From Actinomadura viridilutea (GTDB lineage Bacteria; Actinomycetota; Actinomycetes; Streptosporangiales; Streptosporangiaceae), in NCBI GenBank assembly GCA_003001795.1, contig PVNI01000001.1, positions 620,001-684,000 of the forward strand: 64,000 nt of DNA, given 5' to 3'. A program made the translations under genes and the position numbers. The notes beneath the pieces were generated by a model. That model had not been told where the DNA came from. It saw only the letters and a list, made by a program, of their open reading frames with translations, and did not search any database. Position 1 is the stretch's first letter. Each line of letters opens with the position of its first letter. Positions 48,337-58,000 of this stretch are shown one piece after another.

Positions 48337-49161
48337 GTGGCGTTCCTGCCTCCCGTTGACCGGCCGCCCGCCCAGCCGAGCCCGCCGGCGGCCGCGCAGA
48401 GTGAAGCACCGGGGCGGCCGACGGTACTGGGCCTGCACGGCCGCCAATGGATGGTCGTCGCCGTGGTCGTGGCCGGCTGCTATCTGGCGGCGACCGCCGT
48501 CGCGCTCGTCGGCGCCTGGACCACGCTGAACCGCCCGCCGACCAACGCCGAGCTGCAGCGCGCGGCCGGCGCCGAGGTCGCCCGCCGGTGGCAGGCGTGG
48601 CCCGCGCAGCGGATCTTCCCCGAGCGGCTGCCGTACCGCGTGCGCGCCGGACGCAGCGAGTTCGCGTCCCGGCAGGGCATCTCCTCGGCGACCGAGTGCG
48701 ACACGGCGGTGGACGAGGAGATCGCCGCGGTCCTGCGCCGCCACGGCTGCCGGGCCGTGCTGCGCGCCACCTACGCCGACCAGCTCGAGGGCGTGGTGGT
48801 GACGGTCGGCGTGGTCGCCTTCGACGACGCCTGGCGCGCCGACCGGGCGCTGCGCGAGCTGCCCGCGCCGCTGCCGGACCGTTCCCGCGGAGTGCGGCCG
48901 GCGCTGCGCGCCGCCGCGTTCCCCGGCACGGCCGCCGCCCGGTTCACCGACGGCGCCCGCCAGGACCGCAGCAGCGACCGCGGCGGCCCCTACGTCGTGC
49001 TCACCACGTCCGGGCACGCCGACGGCCGCCCCGCGGCCGCGGTCGCCAAGGACCGTCCCGGCGCGCCGTTCGCGCTCGCCCCCCAGCTCGGCCGCCACAT
49101 CGCCAAGGCACTGTCCACCCAGGCCCTGCCCGACTGCTCGTCGCGCGAGTGGCGGTGCTGA
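48337..49161 (+). CDS. Hypothetical membrane protein preceding a mycosin-like protease
   Basis: 274 residues from GTG 48337. A Pro-rich cytoplasmic start is followed by one TM helix (VVAVVVAGCYLAATAVALVGAW) and an extracellular domain with four cysteines (ECDTAVDEE, RRHGCRAVL, PDCSSREWRC), probably two disulfides. No domain recognised. It is 25 bases upstream of the protease gene; this pair may act together at the cell surface. Confidence 0.75.
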   Translation: MAFLPPVDRPPAQPSPPAAAQSEAPGRPTVLGLHGRQWMVVAVVVAGCYLAATAVALVGAWTTLNRPPTNAELQRAAGAEVARRWQAWPAQRIFPERLPYRVRAGRSEFASRQGISSATECDTAVDEEIAAVLRRHGCRAVLRATYADQLEGVVVTVGVVAFDDAWRADRALRELPAPLPDRSRGVRPALRAAAFPGTAAARFTDGARQDRSSDRGGPYVVLTTSGHADGRPAAAVAKDRPGAPFALAPQLGRHIAKALSTQALPDCSSREWRC

Positions 49162-49186
49162 GGCCGCCGACGGGACCCCTGCACCG

Positions 49187-50476
49187 ATGACGTTCTTTCG
49201 GCGAACCGCGGCCGCCGTGCTCGCCGCGGCGGTGGGCGCGGGCCCGGCGCTGGCGCCGGGCGTCGCGCACGCGGACGAGATCCGCGACCGGCAGCGGCCG
49301 GTGATCGAGACGCTGGGGCTGGAGGAGGCCTGGAAGGTGACGCGCGGCCGCGGGGTGACCGTCGCCGTCGTCGACTCGGGCGTGGACCCGAACCAGCAGG
49401 ACCTCGCCGGGGCGGTCGTCACCGGCCCCAACATGCTGGCCGAGGTGGACCGCGGCGCCCGGCCCGCCCGGCTGCACGGCACCGGCATGGCCTCGCTGAT
49501 CGCCGGGCGCGGGCACGGCCCGGGCCGCCGGCACGGCGTGATCGGCGTCGCGCCCGAGGCGCGCATCCTGGCGATCCGCGCGATCGGCGAGCGGGAGGAC
49601 CCCAGCTACGCCCGCTACCGCGCGTCGGAGGAGGCCGAGGACGCGGTGGCGCGCGCCGTCCGCTACGCCGCCGACCACGGCGCCGACGTGATCAACCTGT
49701 CGCTCGGCAAGCGGGACGAGAACCCGGCGGAGCGGGAGGCCATCGGGTACGCCATCGCCAAGGGCGTCGTGGTGGTGTCGGCCGTCGGCAACGACGGGGA
49801 CAAGAAGCGGCTGCTGGACCGGGACGGATTCGCCCCGTACTCCTACCCGGCCGCCTACCCCGGCGTCATCGCGGTGGCCGCGACCAAGCCGGGCCACCGG
49901 CGCGCCGCGTTCTCCAACCGCAACTACTCGGTGCTGCTGTCGGCGCCGGGCACGGGCGTGCCCGTGGCGGCGCCGGGCGGCGACTACTACGTCACCGACG
50001 GCACCAGCGACTCCAGCGCGCTGGTCGCGGGCGTCGCGGCCCTGGTGCGCAGCCGCCATCCCCGGCTGCCCCCGGCGCTGGTCACGCAGGCGCTGCTGAA
50101 CAGCACCCGCTACGGCCCGCCCGCCACCTACGACCCCGAGGTGGGGTTCGGCGAGGTCCACGCGGCCCGCGCGGTGCGCGCCGCGGACGCGCTGGTGGCG
50201 CCGCGCCGCACGGTCGGCCAGCCGCCGTGGCAGCGGTTCGGCGGCGACGAGCCCGGCCCGGTGGCGGTGATCGACCGCCCCGCCTGGGTGCGTCCGCTCA
50301 TCCTGGTCATCGCGGTGCTGGGCGTGGCCGGCGCGGTGATCGCGGTCGGGATCGCGGTGGCCCTGGCCCGCCGCCATCCCAGGCAGCAGCGACCCGGCCC
50401 TCAGGCCACGTCGTCCGAAGGCTGGGAGACGTCGTCCGGAGGCTGGGAGACGTCGTCCGAAGGCTGGGAGAGCTGA
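49187..50476 (+). CDS. Mycosin-like S8 serine protease, membrane-anchored
   Basis: 429 residues: signal peptide (to about 29), S8 domain with Asp in VAVVDSGVD, His in LHGTGMASLIAG, Asn in SAVGND and Ser in DGTSDSSALVAG, then a TM helix (PLILVIAVLGVAGAVIAVGIAVAL) and a short cytoplasmic tail. This is the MycP layout found with type VII secretion systems, but no EccB/C/D or EsxA-like gene lies in the window. The C-terminus has three 7-residue repeats (T-S-S-E-G-W-E). Confidence 0.88.
   Translation: MTFFRRTAAAVLAAAVGAGPALAPGVAHADEIRDRQRPVIETLGLEEAWKVTRGRGVTVAVVDSGVDPNQQDLAGAVVTGPNMLAEVDRGARPARLHGTGMASLIAGRGHGPGRRHGVIGVAPEARILAIRAIGEREDPSYARYRASEEAEDAVARAVRYAADHGADVINLSLGKRDENPAEREAIGYAIAKGVVVVSAVGNDGDKKRLLDRDGFAPYSYPAAYPGVIAVAATKPGHRRAAFSNRNYSVLLSAPGTGVPVAAPGGDYYVTDGTSDSSALVAGVAALVRSRHPRLPPALVTQALLNSTRYGPPATYDPEVGFGEVHAARAVRAADALVAPRRTVGQPPWQRFGGDEPGPVAVIDRPAWVRPLILVIAVLGVAGAVIAVGIAVALARRHPRQQRPGPQATSSEGWETSSGGWETSSEGWES
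50408..50470. repeat. 3 x 21-bp tandem repeat at the end of the mycosin-like gene
   Basis: Units at 50408-50428, 50429-50449 and 50450-50470, differing by one base in the middle copy. Codes T-S-S-(E/G)-G-W-E; the stop follows after one codon. Confidence 0.92.
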
Positions 50477-50563
50477 GACGACCGTGCCCGAGGCGTCGGC
50501 GCACGAACGACGGACGCAGTGCACACTTGGCTGTGTCCGACCCCAGGAAGGACGGAGTCGCCC

Positions 50564-50917
50564 TTGACCTCCTCTGAGACGTCCGACGCGGCGCCCGACC
50601 CGCTGGACGACTACGCCGAGGCGGTGCTGGACGTGGTGGAGCGCATACCGCCCGGCCGAGTCCTGGCGTACGGGGACGTCGCCGAAATGCTGGGCGCGGG
50701 CGGTCCCCGGCAGGTCGGCCGCGTCATGGCCCTGTACGGAGGCGCCGTGCCCTGGTGGCGGGTGATCCGCGCCGACGGCAGCCCGCCGCCCGGCCACGAG
50801 GTGCGCGCGCTGGAGGAGTACCGCGTCGAAGGCACGCCGCTGCGCCCGGACGGCCGCCGGGTCGACATGCGCCGGGCCCGCTGGGACGGACGCGGGCACT
50901 CCGGCGCGCGGGACTGA
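50564..50917 (+). CDS. Alkyltransferase-like (ATL) DNA-binding protein
   Basis: 117 residues from TTG 50564 (GGAG eight bases upstream; GTG 50519 is an alternative). MGMT C-terminal domain: DYAEAVLDVVERIPPGRVLAYGDVAEMLGAGGPRQVGRVM (HTH with Arg finger) and PWWRVIRADG. The catalytic P-C-H-R-V Cys is replaced by Trp, as in ATL proteins that flag O6-alkylguanine for nucleotide excision repair. Rv3204 occupies the same place near adnAB. Confidence 0.88.
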   Translation: MTSSETSDAAPDPLDDYAEAVLDVVERIPPGRVLAYGDVAEMLGAGGPRQVGRVMALYGGAVPWWRVIRADGSPPPGHEVRALEEYRVEGTPLRPDGRRVDMRRARWDGRGHSGARD

Positions 50918-50951
50918 CATGGGGACCGAACGCCCGGAAGCGCCGCCCTGA

Positions 50952-50972
50952 CACGTCCGTAACACGGACGTG
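50952..50972. promoter_or_regulatory. Perfect 9-bp inverted repeat upstream of the PucR gene
   Basis: CACGTCCGT-AAC-ACGGACGTG, 35 bases after the ATL stop and 50 before the PucR start, followed by CCCATTTT. Either an operator for the regulator or a terminator for the ATL gene. Confidence 0.55.
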
Positions 50973-51008
50973 CCCATTTTGGGGCGTTGTCGCGAAACGT
51001 CCGGTTCG

Positions 51009-51014
51009 TAGCAT
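51009..51014 (+). promoter_or_regulatory. Leaderless-type -10 element of the PucR gene
   Basis: TAGCAT seven bases before GTG 51022, favouring that start over ATG 51013, which overlaps the hexamer. Confidence 0.5.
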
Positions 51015-51021
51015 GTGCGGT

Positions 51022-51705
51022 GTGAGGGTCGCCGAGCTGCTCGAGGATCCGGAACTGCGGCTGCGCCCGCTGGCCTGCCTTGACCGGCTGGACCGCCCCG
51101 TGCGGCAGGTCTTCGTGACCGACCTGCCCGACCCCAGCCGCTACCTGGACGGCGGCGAGCTCGTCCTCACCGGGCTGATGTGGCGGCGCGGCCCCTACGA
51201 CTCGGCGCCCTTCGTGGCCGCGCTGGCCGCCAAGCAGGTCGCCGCGCTGGGCGCGGGCGAGGCCGTCCTCCCCGTCCCCGACGACCTGGTGGCCGCCTGC
51301 GACCGCTACGGCCTGCCGCTGGTGGCCGTGCCCCGCGAGACGCCCCTGTCGCGGCTGATGGCGATCGTCGTGCGGCGCCTGGACGCCGAAGCGGGCGCCC
51401 TCGGGGACGCCCCCGCCACGCACGCCGCCCTGCTGGAGCGGCTGCCCGCCGACGCCCGCCGCGAGTTCCGCCGCCGCGTGCTCGGCGAGCTGATCCGCTA
51501 CGACCGCCGCCACGGCAGCGAGCTGCTCGCCACGCTCGAGGCGTTCCTCGCCTGCTCGGGGTCGTGGACGGTCTGCGCGCGCCGCCTGAACCTGCACGTC
51601 AACACGCTGCGCTACCGCATCGGCCGCATCGAGGAGCTCACCGGCCGCGACCTGTCGTCCCTGGACGACCGCGTCGATCTGCTGCTGGCCCTGCGCGCCG
51701 AGTGA
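51022..51705 (+). CDS. PucR-family transcriptional regulator
   Basis: 227 residues from GTG 51022. N-terminal PucR (purine-catabolism) ligand domain: VRQVFVTDLPDPSRYLDGGELVLTGLMW. C-terminal PucR-type HTH_30: LLATLEAFLACSGSWTVCARRLNLHVNTLRYRIGRIEELTGRDL. The central GGDEF-like part of longer members is short. Target genes unknown; the palindrome just upstream suggests autoregulation. Confidence 0.85.
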   Translation: MRVAELLEDPELRLRPLACLDRLDRPVRQVFVTDLPDPSRYLDGGELVLTGLMWRRGPYDSAPFVAALAAKQVAALGAGEAVLPVPDDLVAACDRYGLPLVAVPRETPLSRLMAIVVRRLDAEAGALGDAPATHAALLERLPADARREFRRRVLGELIRYDRRHGSELLATLEAFLACSGSWTVCARRLNLHVNTLRYRIGRIEELTGRDLSSLDDRVDLLLALRAE

Positions 51706-51814
51706 CCATCGGGTCGCGGATCCCGGCGTTTCACCCGTTTCACACCGGACACGCAACCGTTCGAACGGCGATTCTGGTCAGACCCGCCCCGATGATCTGC
51801 TGGAATCGTCTGTT

Positions 51815-54800
51815 GTGCCGTCAGCGTCCTACCGCCTCGTCCGGCGCGCCAGTCCCACGCGCGCCGTCCCGCCCGTGCTCGACGAGCGGCAGCGCCGGGT
51901 GGTCGAGCACGCGGGCGGGCCGCTGCTGGTGCTGGCCGGTCCGGGCACCGGCAAGACGACCACCCTCGTGGAGGCGGTCGTCGACCGCATCGAGAACCGC
52001 GGCGTCGACCCCGAGCGGGTGCTGGTGCTCACGTTCAGCCGCAAGGCCGCCGAGGAGCTGCGCGAGCGCATCGCCGGACGGCTGCACCGCACCACGCGCA
52101 CGCCGCTGGCGCTGACCTTCCACAGCTACGCCTACGCGCTGCTGCGCCGCGACGCCGTCGCGAACGACGAGCCGGCGCCGCGCCTGCTGTCGGGACCCGA
52201 GCAGCTGCTGGAGGTGCGGCGGCTGCTGGAGGGCGAGCTGGCGGACGGCGCGCGCGACTGGCCGGAGCGGCTGCGCCCCGCGCTGGCCACCCGCGGGTTC
52301 GCCGAGGAGCTGCGCGACTTCTGCCTGCGCGCCGCCGAACGCGGCTACGGCCCCGAGGACCTGATCGCGCTCGGCCGGACCCGGGGGCGCGACGACTGGA
52401 CGGCGATCGGCCGGTTCATGCGGCGCTACGCCGACCGGTTCGCCGTCGACCCGGTGCCGACCTACGACTACGCCGAGCTGATCCAGGTCGCGGCGGCGCT
52501 GCTGGCCGACGAGGACGTGCGCGTCCGCGAGCGCGACGCCTACGACGCGGTGTTCGTCGACGAGTACCAGGACACCGACCCCGCCCAGGAGCACCTGCTG
52601 CGGCAGCTCGCCGGGGACGGGCGCGACCTGGTCGTCGTGGGCGACCCCGACCAGTCCATCTACGGGTTCCGCGGCGCGGACGTGCGCAACATCCTGCAGT
52701 TCCCGACCCGGTTCCCCACGGTCACCGGCGAGCCGGCCCCGGTCGTCGCGCTGCGCCGCTGCCGCCGCATGGGCCCGGAGATCCTGGCCGCGTCGCGCCG
52801 GATCGCGCGGCGCCTGCCCGCCGGTCCGCTGGCCGCCGAGCACCGCGACCTGGTGCCCGCGCAGGACGCCCGGGGCGACGACGGACCGGCCGACGAGGTG
52901 CGCGTCGTCATCGCCGACAGCGAGAGCCAGGAGGCGGCCCTGGTCGCCGACGAGCTGCGCCGCGCCCACCTGCTCGACGGGGTGCCGTGGTCGCGGATGG
53001 CGGTGCTGGTGCGCAGCGCCGTCCGCCAGGTGCCGGTGCTGCGGCGCGCGCTCGCCCAGGCCGGGGTGCCGGTCGTGGTGGCGGGCGACGAGGTGCCGCT
53101 GATCGCCGAGCCCGCCGTCCGGCCGATCCTGCTGCTGCTGCGCGCCGCCCTCAAGCGCGGGTTCCTGGACGAGCTCGTCGTCGAGGAGCTGCTCACCGGC
53201 CCCCTGGGACGCGCCGACGCCCTCGCCCTGCGCCGCCTCAAGCGCGCGCTGCGCGACCTGGAGGACCTGTCGGGCGGGCAGCGTCCGCTGAACGAGCTGC
53301 TGGTCGCGGCCGTGACCGACCCGCGCGAGCTGATCCCCGTCCACGAGAAGGTGCGCGCCCCGGCCGAACGCGTCGCGCACCTGATCCGGGTGGCCCGCGA
53401 CACCGCCCGCGAGGGCGGCAGCGCCGAGGACGTGCTGTGGGCGGTGTGGCGGGAGAGCGGCCTGGCCGACGAGCTGCTGGAGCAGAGCGCCAAGGGCGGC
53501 CCCAAGGGCGCGGCCGCCGACCGCGACCTGGACGCCGTCGTCGCGCTGTTCGACCACGCCGCCCGGTTCGTCGACCGCATGCCGCAGGCCGGTCCGGAGC
53601 TGTTCGTCGACTCGATCGCGTCCCAGGAGATCGCCGGGGACACGCTCGCCGAGCAGGCCCCGCACGGCGAGGCGGTGCGGGTGCTGACCGCGCACCGCTC
53701 CAAGGGCCTGGAGTGGGACGTGGTCGTCGTCGCCGGGGTGCAGGAGGGCGTGTGGCCGGACCTGCGCCTGCGCGGCTCCCTGCTGGGCGTGGAGGAGCTG
53801 GTCGAGCAGGCCGCGGGCGGCGAGGTGCCCGGCGAGCAGGCCGCGGGCGCGTCCATGGCCGCCAAGATGCTGGACGAGGAGCGCCGCCTGTTCTACGTCG
53901 CGGTCACCCGGGCCCGCCGCCGCCTCGTCGTCACGGCGGTCGGCGGCGACGACACCGAGGAGCGCCCGTCGCGGTTCCTCAACGAGCTGTCGCCGGGCGC
54001 CGCCGAGCAGGCCCAGCTCGACGAGAAGACCCGCTGGCTGTCGCTGCCCGCGCTGGTCGCCGACCTGCGCTCGGTGGTGACCGACCCGACCCGCCCCCTC
54101 CCGCTGCGCCGCGCCGCCGCCGCGCACCTGGCCCGGCTGGCGCGCGCCGGGGTGCGCGGGGCCCGCCCCGACCAGTGGTACGCGATCACCGCGCTGTCCG
54201 ACCCGGGGCCGGCGTTCGGCGACGACGAGCAGATCACCGTGTCGCCGTCGCAGGTGGAGACGTTCACCACCTGCGGCCTGCGCTGGCTGCTGGCCTCGGC
54301 GGTGGGCGCCCAGGAGGGCGGGCCCGGCGAGTTCAGCACCATGGGCAAGGTCATCCACGCGGTCGCCGAGATGGCCGGGGCCGACGACGGGATCACCGAG
54401 GTCGACGTCGCCAAGCGGCTCGACGAGATCTGGAACGAGCTGGACTTCCGCAGCGCCTGGTACTCCGACAAGCAGCGCGCGCAGGCCGCCGCCATGGTCG
54501 ACAAGTTCCTGGCCTGGCACCGGGAGAACCCCAACGAGGTCGTCGCGCTGGAGGAGTCGTTCAAGGTCGACCTGGGCCGCGTGGTCATCAAGGGCCGCGT
54601 CGACCGGGCCGAGCGGGACGCCCAGGGCCGGGCCGTGATCATCGACATCAAGACCTCGTCCACCGCCGTCCCCAAGGAGGAGCTGGCGCGGCACCCGCAG
54701 CTCGGCGTCTACCAATACGCGGTGATGCTCGGCGCGTTCGAGCGGCACGGCCTGATCGAGCCGGGCGGCGCCAAGCTCGTCCAGGTCGGCAAGGCCGCCT

Positions 54801-55000
54801 TCGCCGCCCGCGCGCGCGAGCAGACGCAGCCCCCGCCCACCGAGGACCCCGAGCCCGACTGGCCGAAGAAGCTGGTCGACCTGGTCGCCGCCGGGATGGC
54901 CAGCGACGTGTTCCAGGCCCGCGCCAACGACAAGTGTCGGACCTGCCCGGTACGGTCCTGCTGCCCGGTGCACGAGGAGGGCGGGCAGGTGGGGCCGTGA
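51815..55000 (+). CDS. adnA: AdnA subunit of the AdnAB helicase-nuclease
   Basis: 1061 residues from GTG 51815. UvrD/Rep-type motor: Walker A LAGPGTGKTTTL near 44, motif II VFVDEYQDTDP, DPDQSIYGFRGAD, LTAHRSKGLEWD and VAVTRARRRL. The C-terminal RecB-like nuclease has GRVDRAERDAQGRAVIIDIKTSS; its Fe-S cysteines are TTCGLRWLL and CRTCPVRSCCP. With AdnB it unwinds and resects double-strand breaks for homologous recombination, replacing RecBCD/AddAB. The next gene follows after 28 bases. Confidence 0.93.
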   Translation: MPSASYRLVRRASPTRAVPPVLDERQRRVVEHAGGPLLVLAGPGTGKTTTLVEAVVDRIENRGVDPERVLVLTFSRKAAEELRERIAGRLHRTTRTPLALTFHSYAYALLRRDAVANDEPAPRLLSGPEQLLEVRRLLEGELADGARDWPERLRPALATRGFAEELRDFCLRAAERGYGPEDLIALGRTRGRDDWTAIGRFMRRYADRFAVDPVPTYDYAELIQVAAALLADEDVRVRERDAYDAVFVDEYQDTDPAQEHLLRQLAGDGRDLVVVGDPDQSIYGFRGADVRNILQFPTRFPTVTGEPAPVVALRRCRRMGPEILAASRRIARRLPAGPLAAEHRDLVPAQDARGDDGPADEVRVVIADSESQEAALVADELRRAHLLDGVPWSRMAVLVRSAVRQVPVLRRALAQAGVPVVVAGDEVPLIAEPAVRPILLLLRAALKRGFLDELVVEELLTGPLGRADALALRRLKRALRDLEDLSGGQRPLNELLVAAVTDPRELIPVHEKVRAPAERVAHLIRVARDTAREGGSAEDVLWAVWRESGLADELLEQSAKGGPKGAAADRDLDAVVALFDHAARFVDRMPQAGPELFVDSIASQEIAGDTLAEQAPHGEAVRVLTAHRSKGLEWDVVVVAGVQEGVWPDLRLRGSLLGVEELVEQAAGGEVPGEQAAGASMAAKMLDEERRLFYVAVTRARRRLVVTAVGGDDTEERPSRFLNELSPGAAEQAQLDEKTRWLSLPALVADLRSVVTDPTRPLPLRRAAAAHLARLARAGVRGARPDQWYAITALSDPGPAFGDDEQITVSPSQVETFTTCGLRWLLASAVGAQEGGPGEFSTMGKVIHAVAEMAGADDGITEVDVAKRLDEIWNELDFRSAWYSDKQRAQAAAMVDKFLAWHRENPNEVVALEESFKVDLGRVVIKGRVDRAERDAQGRAVIIDIKTSSTAVPKEELARHPQLGVYQYAVMLGAFERHGLIEPGGAKLVQVGKAAFAARAREQTQPPPTEDPEPDWPKKLVDLVAAGMASDVFQARANDKCRTCPVRSCCPVHEEGGQVGP

Positions 55001-55028
55001 CGATCGGCTACGCGACCGGCCGTGGGGG

Positions 55029-58000
55029 GTGCCGTTGATCACACCTGGCGAGCTCGCCCGGCTGCTGGAGATCCCGGAGCCGACCGACGAGCAGGCCCGG
55101 GTGATCGAGGCGCCGCTGGCGCCGATGGCGGTGATCGCCGGCGCCGGGTCGGGCAAGAGCGAGACCATGGCGGCCCGGGTGGTGTGGCTGGTCGCCAACG
55201 GGTTCGTCCGGCCCGAGCGGGTGCTGGGGCTGACGTTCACCCGCAAGGCCGCCGCCGAGCTGGCCGCCCGCGTCCGCAAACGGCTCGACCGGCTGCGCGA
55301 GGCGCTGCCCGCGAGCGAGCTGGCCCGCCTCGGCGGCGAGGCGGTGTTCGACGGCGAGCCGACGGTCGCCACCTACCACTCCTACGCCGCGCGGCTGTTC
55401 GGCGACCACGCGCTGCGCGAGGCCCTCGAGCCCGCCATGCGGCTGATCTCGCCCGCGGTGGCCTGGCAGATCTGCTCGCGCGTCGTCGACGCCTACGACG
55501 GCCCCATGGACAAGATCGAATGGTCGCCGGACACCGTGACCAAGGCCGTCATGGACCTGGCCGGCGACCTGGCCGAGCACCTGCGCACCCCCGACGACGT
55601 GCGCAAGGTCGGGGCCTGGCTGGAGGAGCGCTTCGCGGCGCTGCGCAAGCCGCTCAAGGCGCAGCGCGACATCCTCGCCAAGCAGGCCGTGCGCGAGCAG
55701 CTGCTGCCGCTGGTCGAGGCGTACGCGCGGGCCAAGGCCGACCGCGAGGTCATCGACCACGGCGACCAGATGGCGCTGGCCGCCCGCATCGCCCACAAGC
55801 ACCCCGAGGTCGGGATGATCGAACGGTCCCGCTTCGCGGTCGTGCTGCTGGACGAGTACCAGGACACCAGCCACGCCCAGCTCGTCCTGCTCCGCTCCCT
55901 GTTCGGCGGCGGGCATCCGGTCACCGCCGTGGGCGACCCGTGCCAGTCGATCTACGGGTGGCGCGGCGCGTCCGCGGGCAACCTGCTGCGGTTCGCGCAC
56001 GACTTCCCGCTGCGCCCCGCGCGGCGGCCGGGGGAGCGGCCCGTGCCCGCGCCGGTCGTGCAGCTCAGCCGCAGCTTCCGCAACGGCGAGCGCATCCTGG
56101 AGGCGGCGGCGCGCGTGCAGGACGAGCTGCGCGCCGAGACGTCGGCGGTGCCGCGGCTGGTGCCGGGGCCGGGGCGGGAGAAGCGCGGCCGCGTCGAGTG
56201 CGCGCTGTTCGAGACGGTGGAGGAGGAGGCCGAGCGGATCGCCGCCCGCGTGGCCCGGCTCCTCGCCGGCGATCCGGCGATCGCGCCGGACGGCGGGGCC
56301 TGGGACGGCGACGAGCCGCTGCGCTGCTCCGACATCGCCGTGCTGGCCCGCAAGCGCTCCCAGTTCCCGCTGATCCGCAAGGCGCTGGAGAGCCGGGGCA
56401 TCCCGGTGGAGGTCGTCGGTCTGGGCGGCCTGCTCACCGTCCCGGAGGTGCAGGACGTGGTGGCGACGCTGCGCGTCATGCACGACCCCACGGCGGGAGC
56501 GTCCCTGGCCCGGCTCCTCACCGGCCCGCGGTGGCGGCTCGGCCCCCGCGACCTGGTCGCGCTCGGCCGCCGCGCCCGCGCCTTGGCCCAGGAGGCGGCG
56601 AGGGACGTCACCCCGCCCGCCGGCGCCGCGCCCCCCGGTGACGGCGCGTCCCCCGATGAGGCGGCGTCCGCCGCCGACGGGGCCGGCGGGCAGGGCGCCG
56701 CCCCTCCCGACGACGATCCGCTCCGGCAGCTGGTCAGCGAGCTCAACCAGGAGACCGGCGGCCTGGTCGACGCGCTGGACGACCTCGGCCCGCCCGAGCA
56801 GTACTCGCCGGAGGGCTACGCGCGGCTGCGGCGCCTGCGCGACGAGCTGCGGGCCCTGCGCCGCCAGGTCGGCCTGCCGCTGCCCGACCTGGTCACCGAG
56901 GTGGAGCGGGTCCTCGGCCTGGACATCGAGGTCGCCGCCCGCGCCGGCCTGGACCCGGTCACCGCCCGCGCCGATCTGGACGCCTTCATCGACGCCGCCG
57001 CCGAGTTCGCCGGGGACGCCGAGGACCCCACGCTCGGCGCGTTCCTGGCCTACCTGCAGGCCGCCGAGACCGAGGAGTTCGGCCTGGAGGCGGGCCGCGT
57101 CGGCGAGAGCGACAGCGTCAAGCTGCTCACCGTGCACGCGTCCAAGGGCCTGGAATGGCCGGTGGTGATCGTCCCCGGCCTGTCCTACGCGCCGCGCAAG
57201 GGCGGCGGGCCCGCCAAGGGCTCGGTCTTCCCGTCCCCGCCGCAGAACGCCACCCGATGGACCGCCAACCCGCGCGTCCTGCCGTTCCCGCTGCGCGGCG
57301 ACCGCGCCGACCTGCCCGAGCTGCGCGGCCTGGAGAAGGACGACCTGGAGGCGTTCGACCGGGCGTGCGCCGAACGCGAGCTGCGGGAGGAGCGGCGGCT
57401 CGCCTACGTCGCGGTCACCCGCGCGTCCCACCTGCTCATCGCCACCGGCTACTGGTGGGGGTCGTCCGGTCGTCCCCTCGGCCCGTCCCCGTTCCTGGAG
57501 GAGATCCGCGAGGTGTGCGTGGCGGGCGCGGGCACGGTCGCCGTCTGGACGCCGCCGCCCGAGGAGGACGCCGCCAACCCGCTGCTGGAGCGCCGCGAGG
57601 AGGCGCCCTGGCCGCTCTCGCCCGCCGAGCAGGCCGCCCGGGGCGACGCGTCCGCCCGGGAACGCTACGAGGCGATCGTCGCGGGCGCCCGCATGGTGGA
57701 GGACGCCATGACCGGCCGCACCCTGCACTGGGCCGGGAACGAGGGCCTCACCCCCGCCGACCGGCACCGCATGACCGCCTGGGCGCGCGACGTGGAGCTG
57801 CTGCTCGCCGAACGCGACCGCGGCCGCGGCGGCGACGGCCTGCAGGTCGAGCTGCCCGCGCACCTGTCGGTGTCGGCGCTGGTCTCCCTGGCCCGCGACC
57901 CGGAGGCGCTCGCCCGCCAGATCCGCCGCCCCATGCCGCGCCCGCCCGCCCCGTACGCGCGCCGCGGCACCGCCTTCCACGCCTGGCTGGAGAGCCGCTG

